Assembly (NCBI GenBank): GCA_000701725.1
Contig: JNJQ01000010.1
Span: 17,482 to 81,481 of the forward strand
Direction: 5' to 3'
DNA: 64,000 bases
Source of the DNA: Erysipelotrichaceae bacterium NK3D112
Lineage (GTDB): Bacteria > Bacillota_I > Bacilli_A > Erysipelotrichales > Erysipelotrichaceae
Program-made: the position numbers and the translations under genes
The notes under the pieces: model-generated
What the model saw: the letters and a program-made list of their open reading frames with translations, nothing else
Databases searched by the model: none
Told to the model about the DNA's origin: nothing
In this document: piece by piece, positions 23,459 to 32,441 of the stretch
Layout of the letters: the number at the start of each line of letters is the position of its first letter
Position numbering within the stretch: position 1 is the first letter of the stretch

Positions 23459-26113
23459 TCAGAATTCCATCTTGAAGATGAATTTTGTGGATGTCTTTGC
23501 ATCATCATCCGCACCGGCGAAGTTTGTATAAGTGTTTTCACCGTCTGCGATCAGATGCAGTCTTTCAATCACATCATCCATTTCGTCACCGAATATTTCA
23601 GTGAGTCTGTCGATGCCTTCCGCCTTGAACTGTTCCATACCGCTCAACAACGTGCTCACACCTTCATCGAGTGTGCCGATGCCCTGATCCAGTCTGTCCG
23701 CGCCGTCATAGAGTGTTTCAGCGCCTGTGTTCAGTGCGTCCGCGCCGTTATAAGCCTGAGTGATTCCATCGGAAAGGCTCTTTGCGCCTGCAGCCACTGC
23801 ATCCGCGCCATCCGCAAGCTGTACAGCTCCGGTAGAAAGGGATTGCGCACCGGTTTTCAGTCTGCCTGTGTTGGCATCGAGTTCACCGATGCCGCTGTTC
23901 AGTGCACCGGCGCCTTCATCCAGTGCCTTCGCACCTGCGGAAAGACTCTTTGCGCCTTCATTCAATGTACCGGTACCGGCTGCCAGCTGTTTCGCACCTG
24001 CATCCAGTGTGCCTGCACCTGCGGAAAGCTGTTCCGTTCCGGCCGCCATCTCTTTTGTGCCGGCCTGCAGCTGTGACGCGCCGCTCTTTAATAAGCCGAC
24101 TCCGCTTTTCTCATCATTGAGTGAGGCGGTTCCCTGCTTCAGCTGATCAAGACCGCTTGTCAGCTGTGTCAGGCCTTCACCGGCGGAAGTCTTCATTGAC
24201 TCAGCGCCTTTTGACAGCGCCTCAATGCCTGCGCTCAGTGAATCCATGCCTGTGCTCAGCGTTGAAATACCGGTCTTGAGATCACCGGCACCGGTGCTCA
24301 GCTGTGAAGCACCGCCGTTGATTGTAGATGCCGCGGTAACAAAGCCGCTCATCGCGTCTGCGATACTCTTGGATGAAGCGGAATTCACTGCTGATGCGTG
24401 ATCAAGGCTTCCGTCCGCACCATTCAGTGATGCCAGGATTGTATCAGCCTGTTCCTGTGTCAGTGTGCCTGCTGTGACAAGCGCCTCAATGCTTTCTCTG
24501 GCAGCCGCGATCTGTGTTTTCGCATCGCCCAGATCTGCTGTATCTGCCATAGCCGCACCGCTGAGCGCAGCTGAATTGTCACTCATTGACTGACTCAGAG
24601 CCTGAGCTCCGGCAGAAAGTTCCGTGAGATTTGTTTCAAGACTTTCCGCGCCTGTATATGCATTCTCAAGACCTGTCTTGATCTGTGAAGCGCCGGTGCC
24701 CGCATCAGAGATGCCTGCACTCAGCTGATCAATGCCGCCGCTCAGTTTTTCACTGAATTCACCGGCACCGCTCTGCACCTGGGCAAGGCCGTTATCCACT
24801 TGGGAAATACCGCCTGAAAGCTTTTCGATTCCCGCCGCCATGGAATCCGCGCCGGCGGAAAGACTTTCAGCACCCTCATGGAGTTTTGCGCTGTTTTCGC
24901 TGAGTGCGCCGGTTCCTTCGGAAAGCTGTTTCGCTCCGGTATTAACGGACTCTGAACCTGCGGACAGTTCTTCGGCGCCTGCCTTGAGGGAGGAGGTTCC
25001 GTCTTTCAGAGAATCACTGCCTGTCTTCAGACGGGCAATTCCGTCAACCGCACCGTTGATACCTGTTTCAAACTGTGCCGTGCCATCTTTCAGTGTGCCT
25101 GCGCCGGCGGAAAGAGAAGCAGTGCCGTCTTTGAGAGTCAGAGAACCGTTATTGATGGTAAACAGACCGTCTTTGAGTGAAAGTGTTCCCGCTTTCAGTG
25201 TGCCGGTGCCTTCGAGAAGCGCGCCGGAACCGTCTTTGAGGGCTGTGCTGCCATCCTTGAGCTGCTTTGTGCCGCTGACAAGCTGATCAGTGGCATCGGA
25301 AAGCTTTCTGATATCCTGTGTAAAGGATGTATCCAGCTGATTTCCTTCATAAAGGGAACTGATATCGCTGGTGGCCAGGCTCATGATCAGTGAGAGATCA
25401 AAGTCCTTTGCGTCCGCCTCCACTTCAATGGATTCGGGGATATCGATGTCTTCGAGCTTTTTATAAAGCTCATCATTTTCAGAAAGCGCCAGTGCGTCAA
25501 TCAGACCGGGGAATGCCATGCCGATGACATATGAATTCTTTCCGTCATTGATCACTTTGCCGTTTGTGACAGTGATCTCTGAGAAATGTTCCGCCGGCAG
25601 CTGCATGCCGCTGATGACTGCGAAAGGCATCTTTGTCTGAATCTGTTTTCCGTTCAGACTGACTGTTGTCTCTGTTCTGTTTTCATAATCAAAGCGGATT
25701 TTCACATGACCGCTCTGTCCTTTGATTTCTTCGGGAGTGACTATCTTTCCGTCCAGTTCATAGGTGACATTGACAGCAACCGGAAGCTCTTCATCGGTTG
25801 TGCCCTGATAATAGATATCATTGCCATTGCTCTGCCATGTCAGTTCTTCACCATTCTGACTGAAGGTTTCCTCACCGCTCACATTTTCAATATTCTCAAG
25901 CGATGTGACATCTTTGAGCACATCCGCTTTCTTCACATTTTTCAGCCATTCGCTGACAACCACGTCATCCGGTTTTCCGGATGCATCGGTGACGATATAT
26001 ACTGTTTCATTCTTTTCTGTTTCGCCTGTTGTTTCTTCCGCATGTACCGCTGTCACATCAGGGACTGCAGCGATCATACAGCACGCAAGCAAAGATCCGA
26101 TATATTTTTTCAT
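23459..26113 (-). CDS. Secreted or envelope protein with a long LxxG heptad-repeat region
   Basis: An 884-residue protein. Residues 1-25 are a signal peptide, about 26-270 a beta-rich domain, and 275-850 dozens of x-x-x-Leu-x-x-Gly heptads (for example AGAKQLAAGTGTLNEGAKSL), the pattern of YhgE/Pip-like proteins. Unlike full Pip proteins, it lacks the C-terminal membrane domain and ends in a short acidic tail. AGGGAGG precedes the ATG. It follows the MMPL gene by 15 bases in one operon and probably forms a periplasm-like or wall-spanning coiled rod that works with that exporter; this role is inferred. Confidence 0.85.
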   Translation of the reverse strand: MKKYIGSLLACCMIAAVPDVTAVHAEETTGETEKNETVYIVTDASGKPDDVVVSEWLKNVKKADVLKDVTSLENIENVSGEETFSQNGEELTWQSNGNDIYYQGTTDEELPVAVNVTYELDGKIVTPEEIKGQSGHVKIRFDYENRTETTVSLNGKQIQTKMPFAVISGMQLPAEHFSEITVTNGKVINDGKNSYVIGMAFPGLIDALALSENDELYKKLEDIDIPESIEVEADAKDFDLSLIMSLATSDISSLYEGNQLDTSFTQDIRKLSDATDQLVSGTKQLKDGSTALKDGSGALLEGTGTLKAGTLSLKDGLFTINNGSLTLKDGTASLSAGAGTLKDGTAQFETGINGAVDGIARLKTGSDSLKDGTSSLKAGAEELSAGSESVNTGAKQLSEGTGALSENSAKLHEGAESLSAGADSMAAGIEKLSGGISQVDNGLAQVQSGAGEFSEKLSGGIDQLSAGISDAGTGASQIKTGLENAYTGAESLETNLTELSAGAQALSQSMSDNSAALSGAAMADTADLGDAKTQIAAARESIEALVTAGTLTQEQADTILASLNGADGSLDHASAVNSASSKSIADAMSGFVTAASTINGGASQLSTGAGDLKTGISTLSTGMDSLSAGIEALSKGAESMKTSAGEGLTQLTSGLDQLKQGTASLNDEKSGVGLLKSGASQLQAGTKEMAAGTEQLSAGAGTLDAGAKQLAAGTGTLNEGAKSLSAGAKALDEGAGALNSGIGELDANTGRLKTGAQSLSTGAVQLADGADAVAAGAKSLSDGITQAYNGADALNTGAETLYDGADRLDQGIGTLDEGVSTLLSGMEQFKAEGIDRLTEIFGDEMDDVIERLHLIADGENTYTNFAGADDDAKTSTKFIFKMEF

Positions 26114-26128
26114 GATCTGTTTCCTCCC

Positions 26129-28186
26129 TTAAACTTTTTGCGCAAGCGTAGTTTTCGTAATGATTCCGTCAAAAGCCACCAACACTGAGGGCAGCACCAG
26201 CAATACGCACAGCATTGAGATCAGAGCACCTCTGGACATCAATGTGCATAATGAGCTGATCATATCGATGTTGGAGTACATGCCGACACCGAATGTCGAA
26301 GCGAAGAATGCCAGTGCGCTGACCATGACGGATTTCGCACTTTCATTGACCGCATCCGTGACAGCTTTTCTGACCGGAACACCGGCTGTGCGGCTGCGTC
26401 TGTATTTTGTTGTGATCAGGATCGCATAGTCAACGGTTGAACCAAGCTGGATGGTGCCGATGACGATGGAAGCGATAAACGGAATCTTCGATCCCGTATA
26501 TGCGGGAATGCCCATATTGATCATGATTCCGAACTCGATGACTGCCACCAGAAGCGCAGGCAGGGAAATGGAGCGGAACACGATCGCAATGATCAGGAAG
26601 ATCACGCCGATGGATACGGTACTGACGGTATTGAAGTCATGGTCGGTGATTTCAATCAGGTCTTTTGTGCATGGCGCCTCACCGATCAGCATCGATTCCG
26701 GATCATAGGCTTTGGCGATTTCAGTCAGCTTTGCGACCTGATTGTTCACTGCTTCGGAAGCCACCTCATATTCCGATCCGATCAGCAGCAGCTGATAATT
26801 GTCACTGATCAGTGCGTCTTCCAGTTTTTCCGGTACGAATTCTTCGGGAATCAGCGGTCCTTTGACCGTGTTGAGTCCGAGCACGAATTTCACACCGTCT
26901 TCCTTTTTCATTTCATCCGCCATTTCCATGACCTTCTTTTCTTCAACACCTGCATCCATCAGAAGCATATGCGTGGAGTTCATGTTGAATTCTTCCTTCA
27001 GCTTTTCATTTGCCTGAATGGAAGCAAGGTCTCTTGGAAGTGAACTGTCCAGGTTGTAATAAACCGGTGTGTTGCGGTATCCGTGGACAACCGGGATCAA
27101 TAACAATGCGCAGAGTATCAATACAATCTTTTCATGACCGATACTGAATGTTGCGATGCCTTTGAGGTCAGGCAATAAGGCTTTGTGTTTTGTTTTTCTC
27201 AAAGGTTTGTCAAACACAAGGATCATTGCCGGCAGGACTGTCAGACAGCAGATCACACCGAGCAGTACGCCCTTGGCCATGACAATGCCAAGATCAAGAC
27301 CGAGTGTGAAGCTCATGAAGCATAAGGCGATAAAACCTGCGATTGTCGTGACGGAAGAGCCGATCACGCTTGACATCGTGTCTTCGATCGCATGCGCCAT
27401 CGCTTTTTCCTTGTCTTCGGTTTCCGCATATTTTTCATAGCTGTGCCATAGGAAGATCGAATAATCCATCGTCACGCCCAGCTGCAATACCGCAGCCAGT
27501 GCCTTTGTGACATAGGAGATCTGGCCCAGGAACAGATTGGAGCCGAGGTTGTAGACAATCGCGATTCCGATACTTGCCAGAAAGACAAACGGAATCAGCC
27601 AGCTGTCCATGGCAAGCATCAGGGTGATTGCGCATAGCACAACCGCCAGCAGCACATACAGCGGCGCCTCTGCTTCGGAAAGCGCCTGGGTATCAACGAG
27701 CACTGCCGTCATACCGCTTAAGAACACTCTTTCATCCGCAATCTTACGGATTTCTCTCACCGCATCCATGGTGCCTTCGGCGGAGGATGTGTCATCATAC
27801 AGGATCATCAATAACGTCGCATCCCCGTGATTGAATGCCTCGTATAAATCCTTCGGCAGCATCTCCATCGGAACGGACGTGTCAAGCAGACTGTCATACC
27901 AGATGACATCCTTGACATGAGGAACATCCTGTATTTTTTCCTTCAGGGCACTTACCTCTTTCGGCTTCATATTCTCGCTGACAAGCATCGAGAATGCGCC
28001 GGTGCCGAAATCCTCCTTGAGGATATCCTGCCCTTTCATCGTGTCGATCTCTTTCGGAAGGTATGTCAGAAGATCGTAATTGATCTTTGTACTGATATAG
28101 CCAAGCACGGAAGGAATCAGCAATACCAGAGAGATGATCAGGATCATCATTCTCTTTTTTACAATCAATGAACTGATCTTTTTCAT
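26129..28186 (-). CDS. MMPL/RND-family membrane exporter
   Basis: A 685-residue protein with two repeats, each of one helix, a large external loop and five further helices, giving about 12 membrane segments. The motif LQLGVTMDYSIFLWHSYEKY and its second copy IQLGSTVDYAILITTKYRR are the paired RND signature with Asp in the helix. MMPL proteins export lipids, peptides or drugs with proton motive force. It starts the operon with the LxxG protein and is divergent from a TetR gene, with two operator copies in between. The cargo is unknown. Confidence 0.92.
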   Translation of the reverse strand: MKKISSLIVKKRMMILIISLVLLIPSVLGYISTKINYDLLTYLPKEIDTMKGQDILKEDFGTGAFSMLVSENMKPKEVSALKEKIQDVPHVKDVIWYDSLLDTSVPMEMLPKDLYEAFNHGDATLLMILYDDTSSAEGTMDAVREIRKIADERVFLSGMTAVLVDTQALSEAEAPLYVLLAVVLCAITLMLAMDSWLIPFVFLASIGIAIVYNLGSNLFLGQISYVTKALAAVLQLGVTMDYSIFLWHSYEKYAETEDKEKAMAHAIEDTMSSVIGSSVTTIAGFIALCFMSFTLGLDLGIVMAKGVLLGVICCLTVLPAMILVFDKPLRKTKHKALLPDLKGIATFSIGHEKIVLILCALLLIPVVHGYRNTPVYYNLDSSLPRDLASIQANEKLKEEFNMNSTHMLLMDAGVEEKKVMEMADEMKKEDGVKFVLGLNTVKGPLIPEEFVPEKLEDALISDNYQLLLIGSEYEVASEAVNNQVAKLTEIAKAYDPESMLIGEAPCTKDLIEITDHDFNTVSTVSIGVIFLIIAIVFRSISLPALLVAVIEFGIMINMGIPAYTGSKIPFIASIVIGTIQLGSTVDYAILITTKYRRSRTAGVPVRKAVTDAVNESAKSVMVSALAFFASTFGVGMYSNIDMISSLCTLMSRGALISMLCVLLVLPSVLVAFDGIITKTTLAQKV

Positions 28187-28202
28187 ATTGCACTTCCTTT
28201 TT

Positions 28203-28247
28203 CGACCATTGGTCGATTTTTATTTTAATCTTTTTCGACCATTGGTC
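28203..28247. promoter_or_regulatory. Two TetR-type operator copies between MMPL and tetR
   Basis: GACCATTGGTC occurs at 28204-28214 and 28237-28247, each an 11-base palindrome around a central T and each preceded by TTTTC or TTC. The copies are 33 bases apart, about three helical turns. Confidence 0.8.
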
Positions 28248-28289
28248 AAGTTTTTTGTGATATTATTTGTACAGAAAAAAAGAGGACTT

Positions 28290-28895
28290 ATGAAAACGGA
28301 CGGAAAAGCAGCTCTGAACAAACTGAGAAAAAGAACCTCCCTGATGGAAGCGGCTTTTGCGCTGTTTACCGAGGAAGGTTTTCAGAATACAACGATCGCC
28401 GATATCGCAAAAAGAGCCGGGATCGGAAAAGGCACATTCTATTTTTACTTCGAGGACAAATATGACATCCGCAACCGCATCATCATCGCCAAATCATATG
28501 AAATCCTCCACGAAGCTCTGAACAGTCTACCGGATCAGAATGACACTTTTGAAAACAAAGTGATCTATGTGGCAGACAGAATCATTGAAAAACTTGCGGC
28601 GGACAGGATTCTTCTGCGCTTCATCCATAAAAACCTGAGCTGGGCGATTCTTGAAAACAGTGCGGAGATGTCGGAAACATTCAATGATATTCTGAAGCAG
28701 GCGCAGCAGACAGCCTCCTATCGTGATGTTCATACCATGATGTATCTGATCATTGAGCTGATCAACGGAGCCTGTTATTCGGCAATCATCTATGACTCCC
28801 CTGAACCGATTGAGCAGCTGAAGCCGAAACTCTTTGACTCCGTACGCGCGGTGATGAAAGCTTTTGAAATCCCCGCAGAGCAGGCAGCTGTTTAA
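28290..28895 (+). CDS. TetR/AcrR family repressor of the MMPL operon
   Basis: A 201-residue regulator with HTH at 15-60 (AFALFTEEGFQNTTIADIAK, then GIGKGTFYFYFEDKYDI). I choose ATG 28290 with AGAGG just upstream; the frame extends 52 codons further left, but that stretch is hydrophobic and covers the operators. It is divergent from the MMPL gene and very likely binds the two GACCATTGGTC sites. The inducer is unknown. Confidence 0.92.
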   Translation: MKTDGKAALNKLRKRTSLMEAAFALFTEEGFQNTTIADIAKRAGIGKGTFYFYFEDKYDIRNRIIIAKSYEILHEALNSLPDQNDTFENKVIYVADRIIEKLAADRILLRFIHKNLSWAILENSAEMSETFNDILKQAQQTASYRDVHTMMYLIIELINGACYSAIIYDSPEPIEQLKPKLFDSVRAVMKAFEIPAEQAAV

Positions 28896-28903
28896 CAATA
28901 CTA

Positions 28904-28930
28904 AAAGCCGCATACAGATGTACGCGGCGA
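28904..28930. terminator. Hairpin terminator between tetR and GH43 gene
   Basis: GCCGC and GCGGC arms around a short loop (about 28906-28927) extend with TA pairs; on the minus strand it is followed by TTTTAGT and probably ends the GH43 transcript. Confidence 0.6.
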
Positions 28931-28951
28931 TGAAAACCGTTTGTTCCGGTA

Positions 28952-30496
28952 TCAGACAGGATATTCCCGCTGTGCCTCGGCACGGTTTTTTTCTTTCTGT
29001 TCAGCTGATTCACTGACCGTGAAATACGGGAAACGGGCTTTGACATTTCCTTCGGCAAACAATCCGAAGAAACATCCCGTGAATGTGCCTTTCATGACTT
29101 CCGTGGAAAGCAGCTGTGTGCTGCCGGTTCCGATCACTTCCGGATGTTCTTCATTGATTCCGGCACAGAATGTGTATTGATTTCTTTCGGCATGGATCTT
29201 CAGGATCACATGATCCGTATCAGGGAAGAAATGTTCTTCACTGACCATGCGCATGTCGGCTGCCCTGCGTCTGAGATAAACGTTCAGTCCGCCGTTCTGT
29301 GCAGAAACACATAAATCATAATGATGTTCATTGGTATGGAAGACACTCATTCCCGCAATTCCATCCGAAGTGAGTGTGACTTCTGTCTGACAATCAAGTT
29401 CCATCTGCGTCTGCCGCACACCGATGAACACCGGTGAAGCAGTATCATCCAGACTGACTGCGCTCCCTTCCAGAACAAGTCCATTTCCGAAATGATAATG
29501 TGACATGTCCGGATTTCTGAGCCATGACCAGCGCAGACTGACTGTTTCAAACGGATCGGTAAAGGCATTTTCAAATACGGTATATGATTCAGAACCTTCC
29601 TGTTCCATCAGGGCATGAATCTGTTCTTTGTTATTGATCAAAGGCCAACCGTCTTTCCAGGTCACTTCCGCCAGCATGGTCTCTCTTCCGATATGATGCA
29701 GCTGGGCTGCGGACGGTCTGACCGCATGGAAAACGGCATACCACTTTCCGTCATGTGTTTCCACAAGATCGGCGTGACCCGCGCACTGGAAAATACTCTT
29801 GTCATAATCACGGTGGGAGAGGATGGGATTGTACGGACAGCTTTCATAAGGGCCCCATATGGAAGTGCTTCTGGCAGCTGTCACCATATGGCCGTATTCC
29901 GTTCCCCCTTCGGAAATGATCAGATAATACATGCCGTCTTTTTTGTAAAAATGCGGGCCTTCCGGATTGCGGCCGCCTGTGCCGTACCAGATATATTTCT
30001 TCTCACTGAGAATCTTTCCGGTTTGCGGATTGATTTCAAACAGAACGATTCCCTGCTTTCCGGTTTCATCAAAACCGGTTCCGGCATACCAGACTTTTCC
30101 GTCATCATCGAAGAACAGGGTCGGATCAATTCCCATATGTTCAATGGGAACCGGTTCACTCCATTCCCCATGTATATCATCCGTCCACACGAAGAAATTG
30201 GGCGTGCCTTTGGGGAACCAGCAGACATTGGTGGTGATCATATAGAATCTGCCGTCATGTTCACGGATCGTCGGAGCAAAGACACCCGCGGAAGCCGGAC
30301 AGTTCCCCAATTCCAGCTGGGATGCCCTGGTCAGCACATGGCCGGTCTGTTCCCATGAACAGAGATCTTTGCTGTGCCACAGGGGAACACCCGGGAAATA
30401 TTCAAAGGAACTGTTGACAAGATAATAATCATCATTGACCCGGCATACGCTCGGATCCGGATAAAAACCGGGAATTACGGGATTCTGATATGACAT
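28952..30496 (-). CDS. Glycoside hydrolase family 43, beta-xylosidase/arabinofuranosidase type
   Basis: A 514-residue cytoplasmic enzyme. The five-bladed propeller opens with NPVIPGFYPDPSVCR; Asp14 is the expected base, Asp124 in GIDPTLFF the modulator and Glu179 in RNPEGPHF the acid. Residues about 330-510 form the C-terminal beta-sandwich common in XynB-type members. No signal peptide. It should remove xylose or arabinose from short oligosaccharides. No transporter or other xylan gene is adjacent; a truncated regulator lies upstream. The subfamily is not decidable here. Confidence 0.92.
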   Translation of the reverse strand: MSYQNPVIPGFYPDPSVCRVNDDYYLVNSSFEYFPGVPLWHSKDLCSWEQTGHVLTRASQLELGNCPASAGVFAPTIREHDGRFYMITTNVCWFPKGTPNFFVWTDDIHGEWSEPVPIEHMGIDPTLFFDDDGKVWYAGTGFDETGKQGIVLFEINPQTGKILSEKKYIWYGTGGRNPEGPHFYKKDGMYYLIISEGGTEYGHMVTAARSTSIWGPYESCPYNPILSHRDYDKSIFQCAGHADLVETHDGKWYAVFHAVRPSAAQLHHIGRETMLAEVTWKDGWPLINNKEQIHALMEQEGSESYTVFENAFTDPFETVSLRWSWLRNPDMSHYHFGNGLVLEGSAVSLDDTASPVFIGVRQTQMELDCQTEVTLTSDGIAGMSVFHTNEHHYDLCVSAQNGGLNVYLRRRAADMRMVSEEHFFPDTDHVILKIHAERNQYTFCAGINEEHPEVIGTGSTQLLSTEVMKGTFTGCFFGLFAEGNVKARFPYFTVSESAEQKEKNRAEAQREYPV

Positions 30497-30721
30497 GAGT
30501 ATCCTCTTTTCTGTTTAAATGTCGAATTCTTTGATAAACGGATTTTTTTTTGAGCAGGGCTGCCATGCGGGCAGATCATCCCCGTTCCTGGTCTTCCTTG
30601 CCATAGATACCGAAGATCCATCTTCTGAATGTCAAAGGGAATCTGTTTGAGAATGTAGTGAAAAATAGATGAGAACCCCCGGATCAGATCCGGCCTGCGG
30701 ATCTTCTGTCTGCATCTGTCT

Positions 30722-31054
30722 TTAAGCCAGCTGATTCTGAAGAATATAAAGTCTCTTGTTCATTTCCTCGATAGACCTGTACTGAAAAAGAATCCGGTGG
30801 ATCTGAACAGACTCCTCAAAAGCCGCGAACTGTTGCGGATCGAACGGGATCAGACGATAGCCCTGGGAACGCTTTGACTCAATGACAGCGATGTTCTCAT
30901 CTCTGAGGGCTCCGGCAAGCATGGCAATATCGCTCTTGATCGTGCGTACGGATGACATGGTCTTTTCTGCCAGCTGTTCAGACGAAACGAAAGTTTCCTG
31001 TGAATTCATCAGGGTATAAAGAATTGTAAGATGTCTGTTTTTCCCGATCCTCAT
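30722..31054 (-). CDS. Short HTH protein, probably a truncated BglG/MtlR-type regulator
   Basis: A 110-residue protein. Residues 1-70 match the N-terminal winged HTH of PTS-domain regulators (LTILYTLMNSQETFVSSEQL, then SSVRTIKSDIAML and SQGYRLIP). Full members exceed 500 residues with PRD and EII domains; only the DNA-binding part and a short helix remain. It could be a relic or a small standalone DNA-binding protein. It lies 225 bases upstream of the GH43 gene in the same direction. The gap holds no clear gene, though one minus frame ends with an NPFIKEFDI tail. Confidence 0.6.
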   Translation of the reverse strand: MRIGKNRHLTILYTLMNSQETFVSSEQLAEKTMSSVRTIKSDIAMLAGALRDENIAVIESKRSQGYRLIPFDPQQFAAFEESVQIHRILFQYRSIEEMNKRLYILQNQLA

Positions 31055-31118
31055 ATGCAGAATTATATAATGTCACTTCCCTGAAAATGAAATAATTATT
31101 CCATCAACGGAGGGAAAC

Positions 31119-31689
31119 ATGTCTGATAAAAAACCGATAAACGGATTCTGCATTCAAAAAAAATTCATCAAGGACGCTCTGATTGAACTGATGCGCACAA
31201 AAACAATCGACAGAATATCCATGTCTGGAGCTGTGCAAAACGGCCGATGTCAACCGAAATACCTTCTATGCGCATTATTCAACCCCGGAGGATGTCCTCA
31301 ATGAGATTGAAAATGAACTCGTGGAAGAATTCCGGAAATTCATGAATATCTCTGAAGACAGTAGGTCCGCGGATGAATGCACAGATCCGATCTACTTTCT
31401 CAAAAAGAATAAAGATGTTCATGGCGTTCTGATCCGCAGCCGCAGCTCAAAGCTCAAGGATCTTCTCTACCGGATACGCCTGGATTATTACAAAGAGTAT
31501 TATCAGAATCTGAATTTCAGATCCCCCTTCCTGGAAGAACAGGTTCTCCTTTACACATCTTCAGGCGCCACACAGATCTGTGAGGAGTGGGTCAACACCG
31601 GCTGTCAGGAACCGATCTCTGAAATTGAAGATATTCTGAACCAGCTGCGCCAGGCGTGTGTGGACGCTTTCAAGGACAGAGAGTATTAA
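31119..31689 (+). pseudogene. TetR-family regulator interrupted by a +1 frameshift
   Basis: Frame one reads MSDKKPINGFCIQKKFIKDA and reaches the HTH (DRISMS). An extra G at 31227/31228 then shifts the frame. Removing one G restores ELCKTADVNRNTFYAHYSTP, the second half of a TetR HTH, and the frame continues to the stop at 31689, giving about 190 residues with a helical effector domain. As written the protein is broken; a sequencing error or a recent mutation are both possible. The target is unknown. Confidence 0.75.
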
Positions 31690-31739
31690 AAGAAACCGGA
31701 TGGCAGAGAATCAATCATCGATTTTCCCGTCATCCGGTT
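31688..31739 (-). terminator. Terminator of the Crp/Fnr gene
   Basis: AAACCGGATG and CATCCGGTT arms pair across 31694-31737; on the minus strand TTTCTTTTA follows. Confidence 0.65.
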
Positions 31740-31747
31740 CCTGTATT

Positions 31748-32371
31748 TCACATTTTCATCCGGTAGGTTCCCCTGCCGGTTTTTTCAATGATTCCTTCAT
31801 CCTGAAGGCTTTTCAGGATTCTGAGAAGCTGTCTTTTCGAACATTGAAGATACATTGACGCGGCATTGACGCCTTTCAGCGTTCTCTGATCCGTATGTTC
31901 CATGTAATAGATGGTTCTTTCCCGCAGATCATCCGGCTCAAGCAGCCAGGCAGTTACCAGTCTCAGCTTTTCTGTCACAGAACCAAGCAGGAAGTTCAGG
32001 AAAACAGGGTCCTTCTCCAATACATGCCGGTACTTTTTCAGATCAATGCCCAGACAGGTAACCTTCGAAGCCGCTTCAACGATATAAGCGGAAATCTCGT
32101 GGCTGGCAAATTCCACATCGCCGAGGACTGTGAATTCCTCCCCCTCAGCCAGCAATGCCAGGGATCCGCTGTCGCGGACATTATAAATCCGGATTATGCC
32201 GCTGACAGTAAAAAGAAGCCAGTCAATGGGATCCATTATATTATTGATGATCTCCCCTTTTGAAAACTCATACATTTCAAATTCAATCCGGTCCGGATCA
32301 CTGAAAAGAGTCAGGATTTTCTGCTGTTTCAGATATTGATCTTTTCTTTTTCTGTTTTCAGTCTTTTTCAT
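31748..32371 (-). CDS. Crp/Fnr-family transcriptional regulator
   Basis: A 207-residue regulator with a cyclic-nucleotide-binding-like beta roll (about residues 25-115) and a C-terminal winged helix (GVNAASMYLQCSKRQLLRIL, then GIIEKTGRGTYRM). It lacks the N-terminal cysteines of oxygen-sensing Fnr. I prefer ATG 32371, although its ribosome site is weak; a TTG at 32395 would place the palindrome GTGACATATGTCAC inside the coding region. That palindrome looks like a Crp/Fnr operator and lies between this gene and the divergent MATE gene, so the protein probably regulates both. The signal is unknown. Confidence 0.88.
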   Translation of the reverse strand: MKKTENRKRKDQYLKQQKILTLFSDPDRIEFEMYEFSKGEIINNIMDPIDWLLFTVSGIIRIYNVRDSGSLALLAEGEEFTVLGDVEFASHEISAYIVEAASKVTCLGIDLKKYRHVLEKDPVFLNFLLGSVTEKLRLVTAWLLEPDDLRERTIYYMEHTDQRTLKGVNAASMYLQCSKRQLLRILKSLQDEGIIEKTGRGTYRMKM

Positions 32372-32378
32372 ATCTATA

Positions 32379-32392
32379 GTGACATATGTCAC
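32379..32392. promoter_or_regulatory. Crp/Fnr-type operator
   Basis: GTGACATATGTCAC is a perfect 14-base palindrome with TGA-N6-TCA half-sites, located 8 bases before the Crp/Fnr start and 50 bases before the MATE start. Confidence 0.75.
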
Positions 32393-32441
32393 CAATTATT
32401 ATAGATGAAAATTGTAAAATTTACCCCGTGAGGTGGTTTTC

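Noticed and set aside
23459..26113. CRISPR-like or DNA-level repeats in the heptad-repeat gene
   Set aside because: The periodicity is at the protein level (x-x-x-L-x-x-G) with varied DNA; there are no direct repeats with unique spacers.
30497..30721. Possible C-terminal coding remnant with an NPFIKEFDI end between GH43 and the HTH gene
   Set aside because: Only about 30 residues are readable, no family match could be argued, and frames shift within the region.
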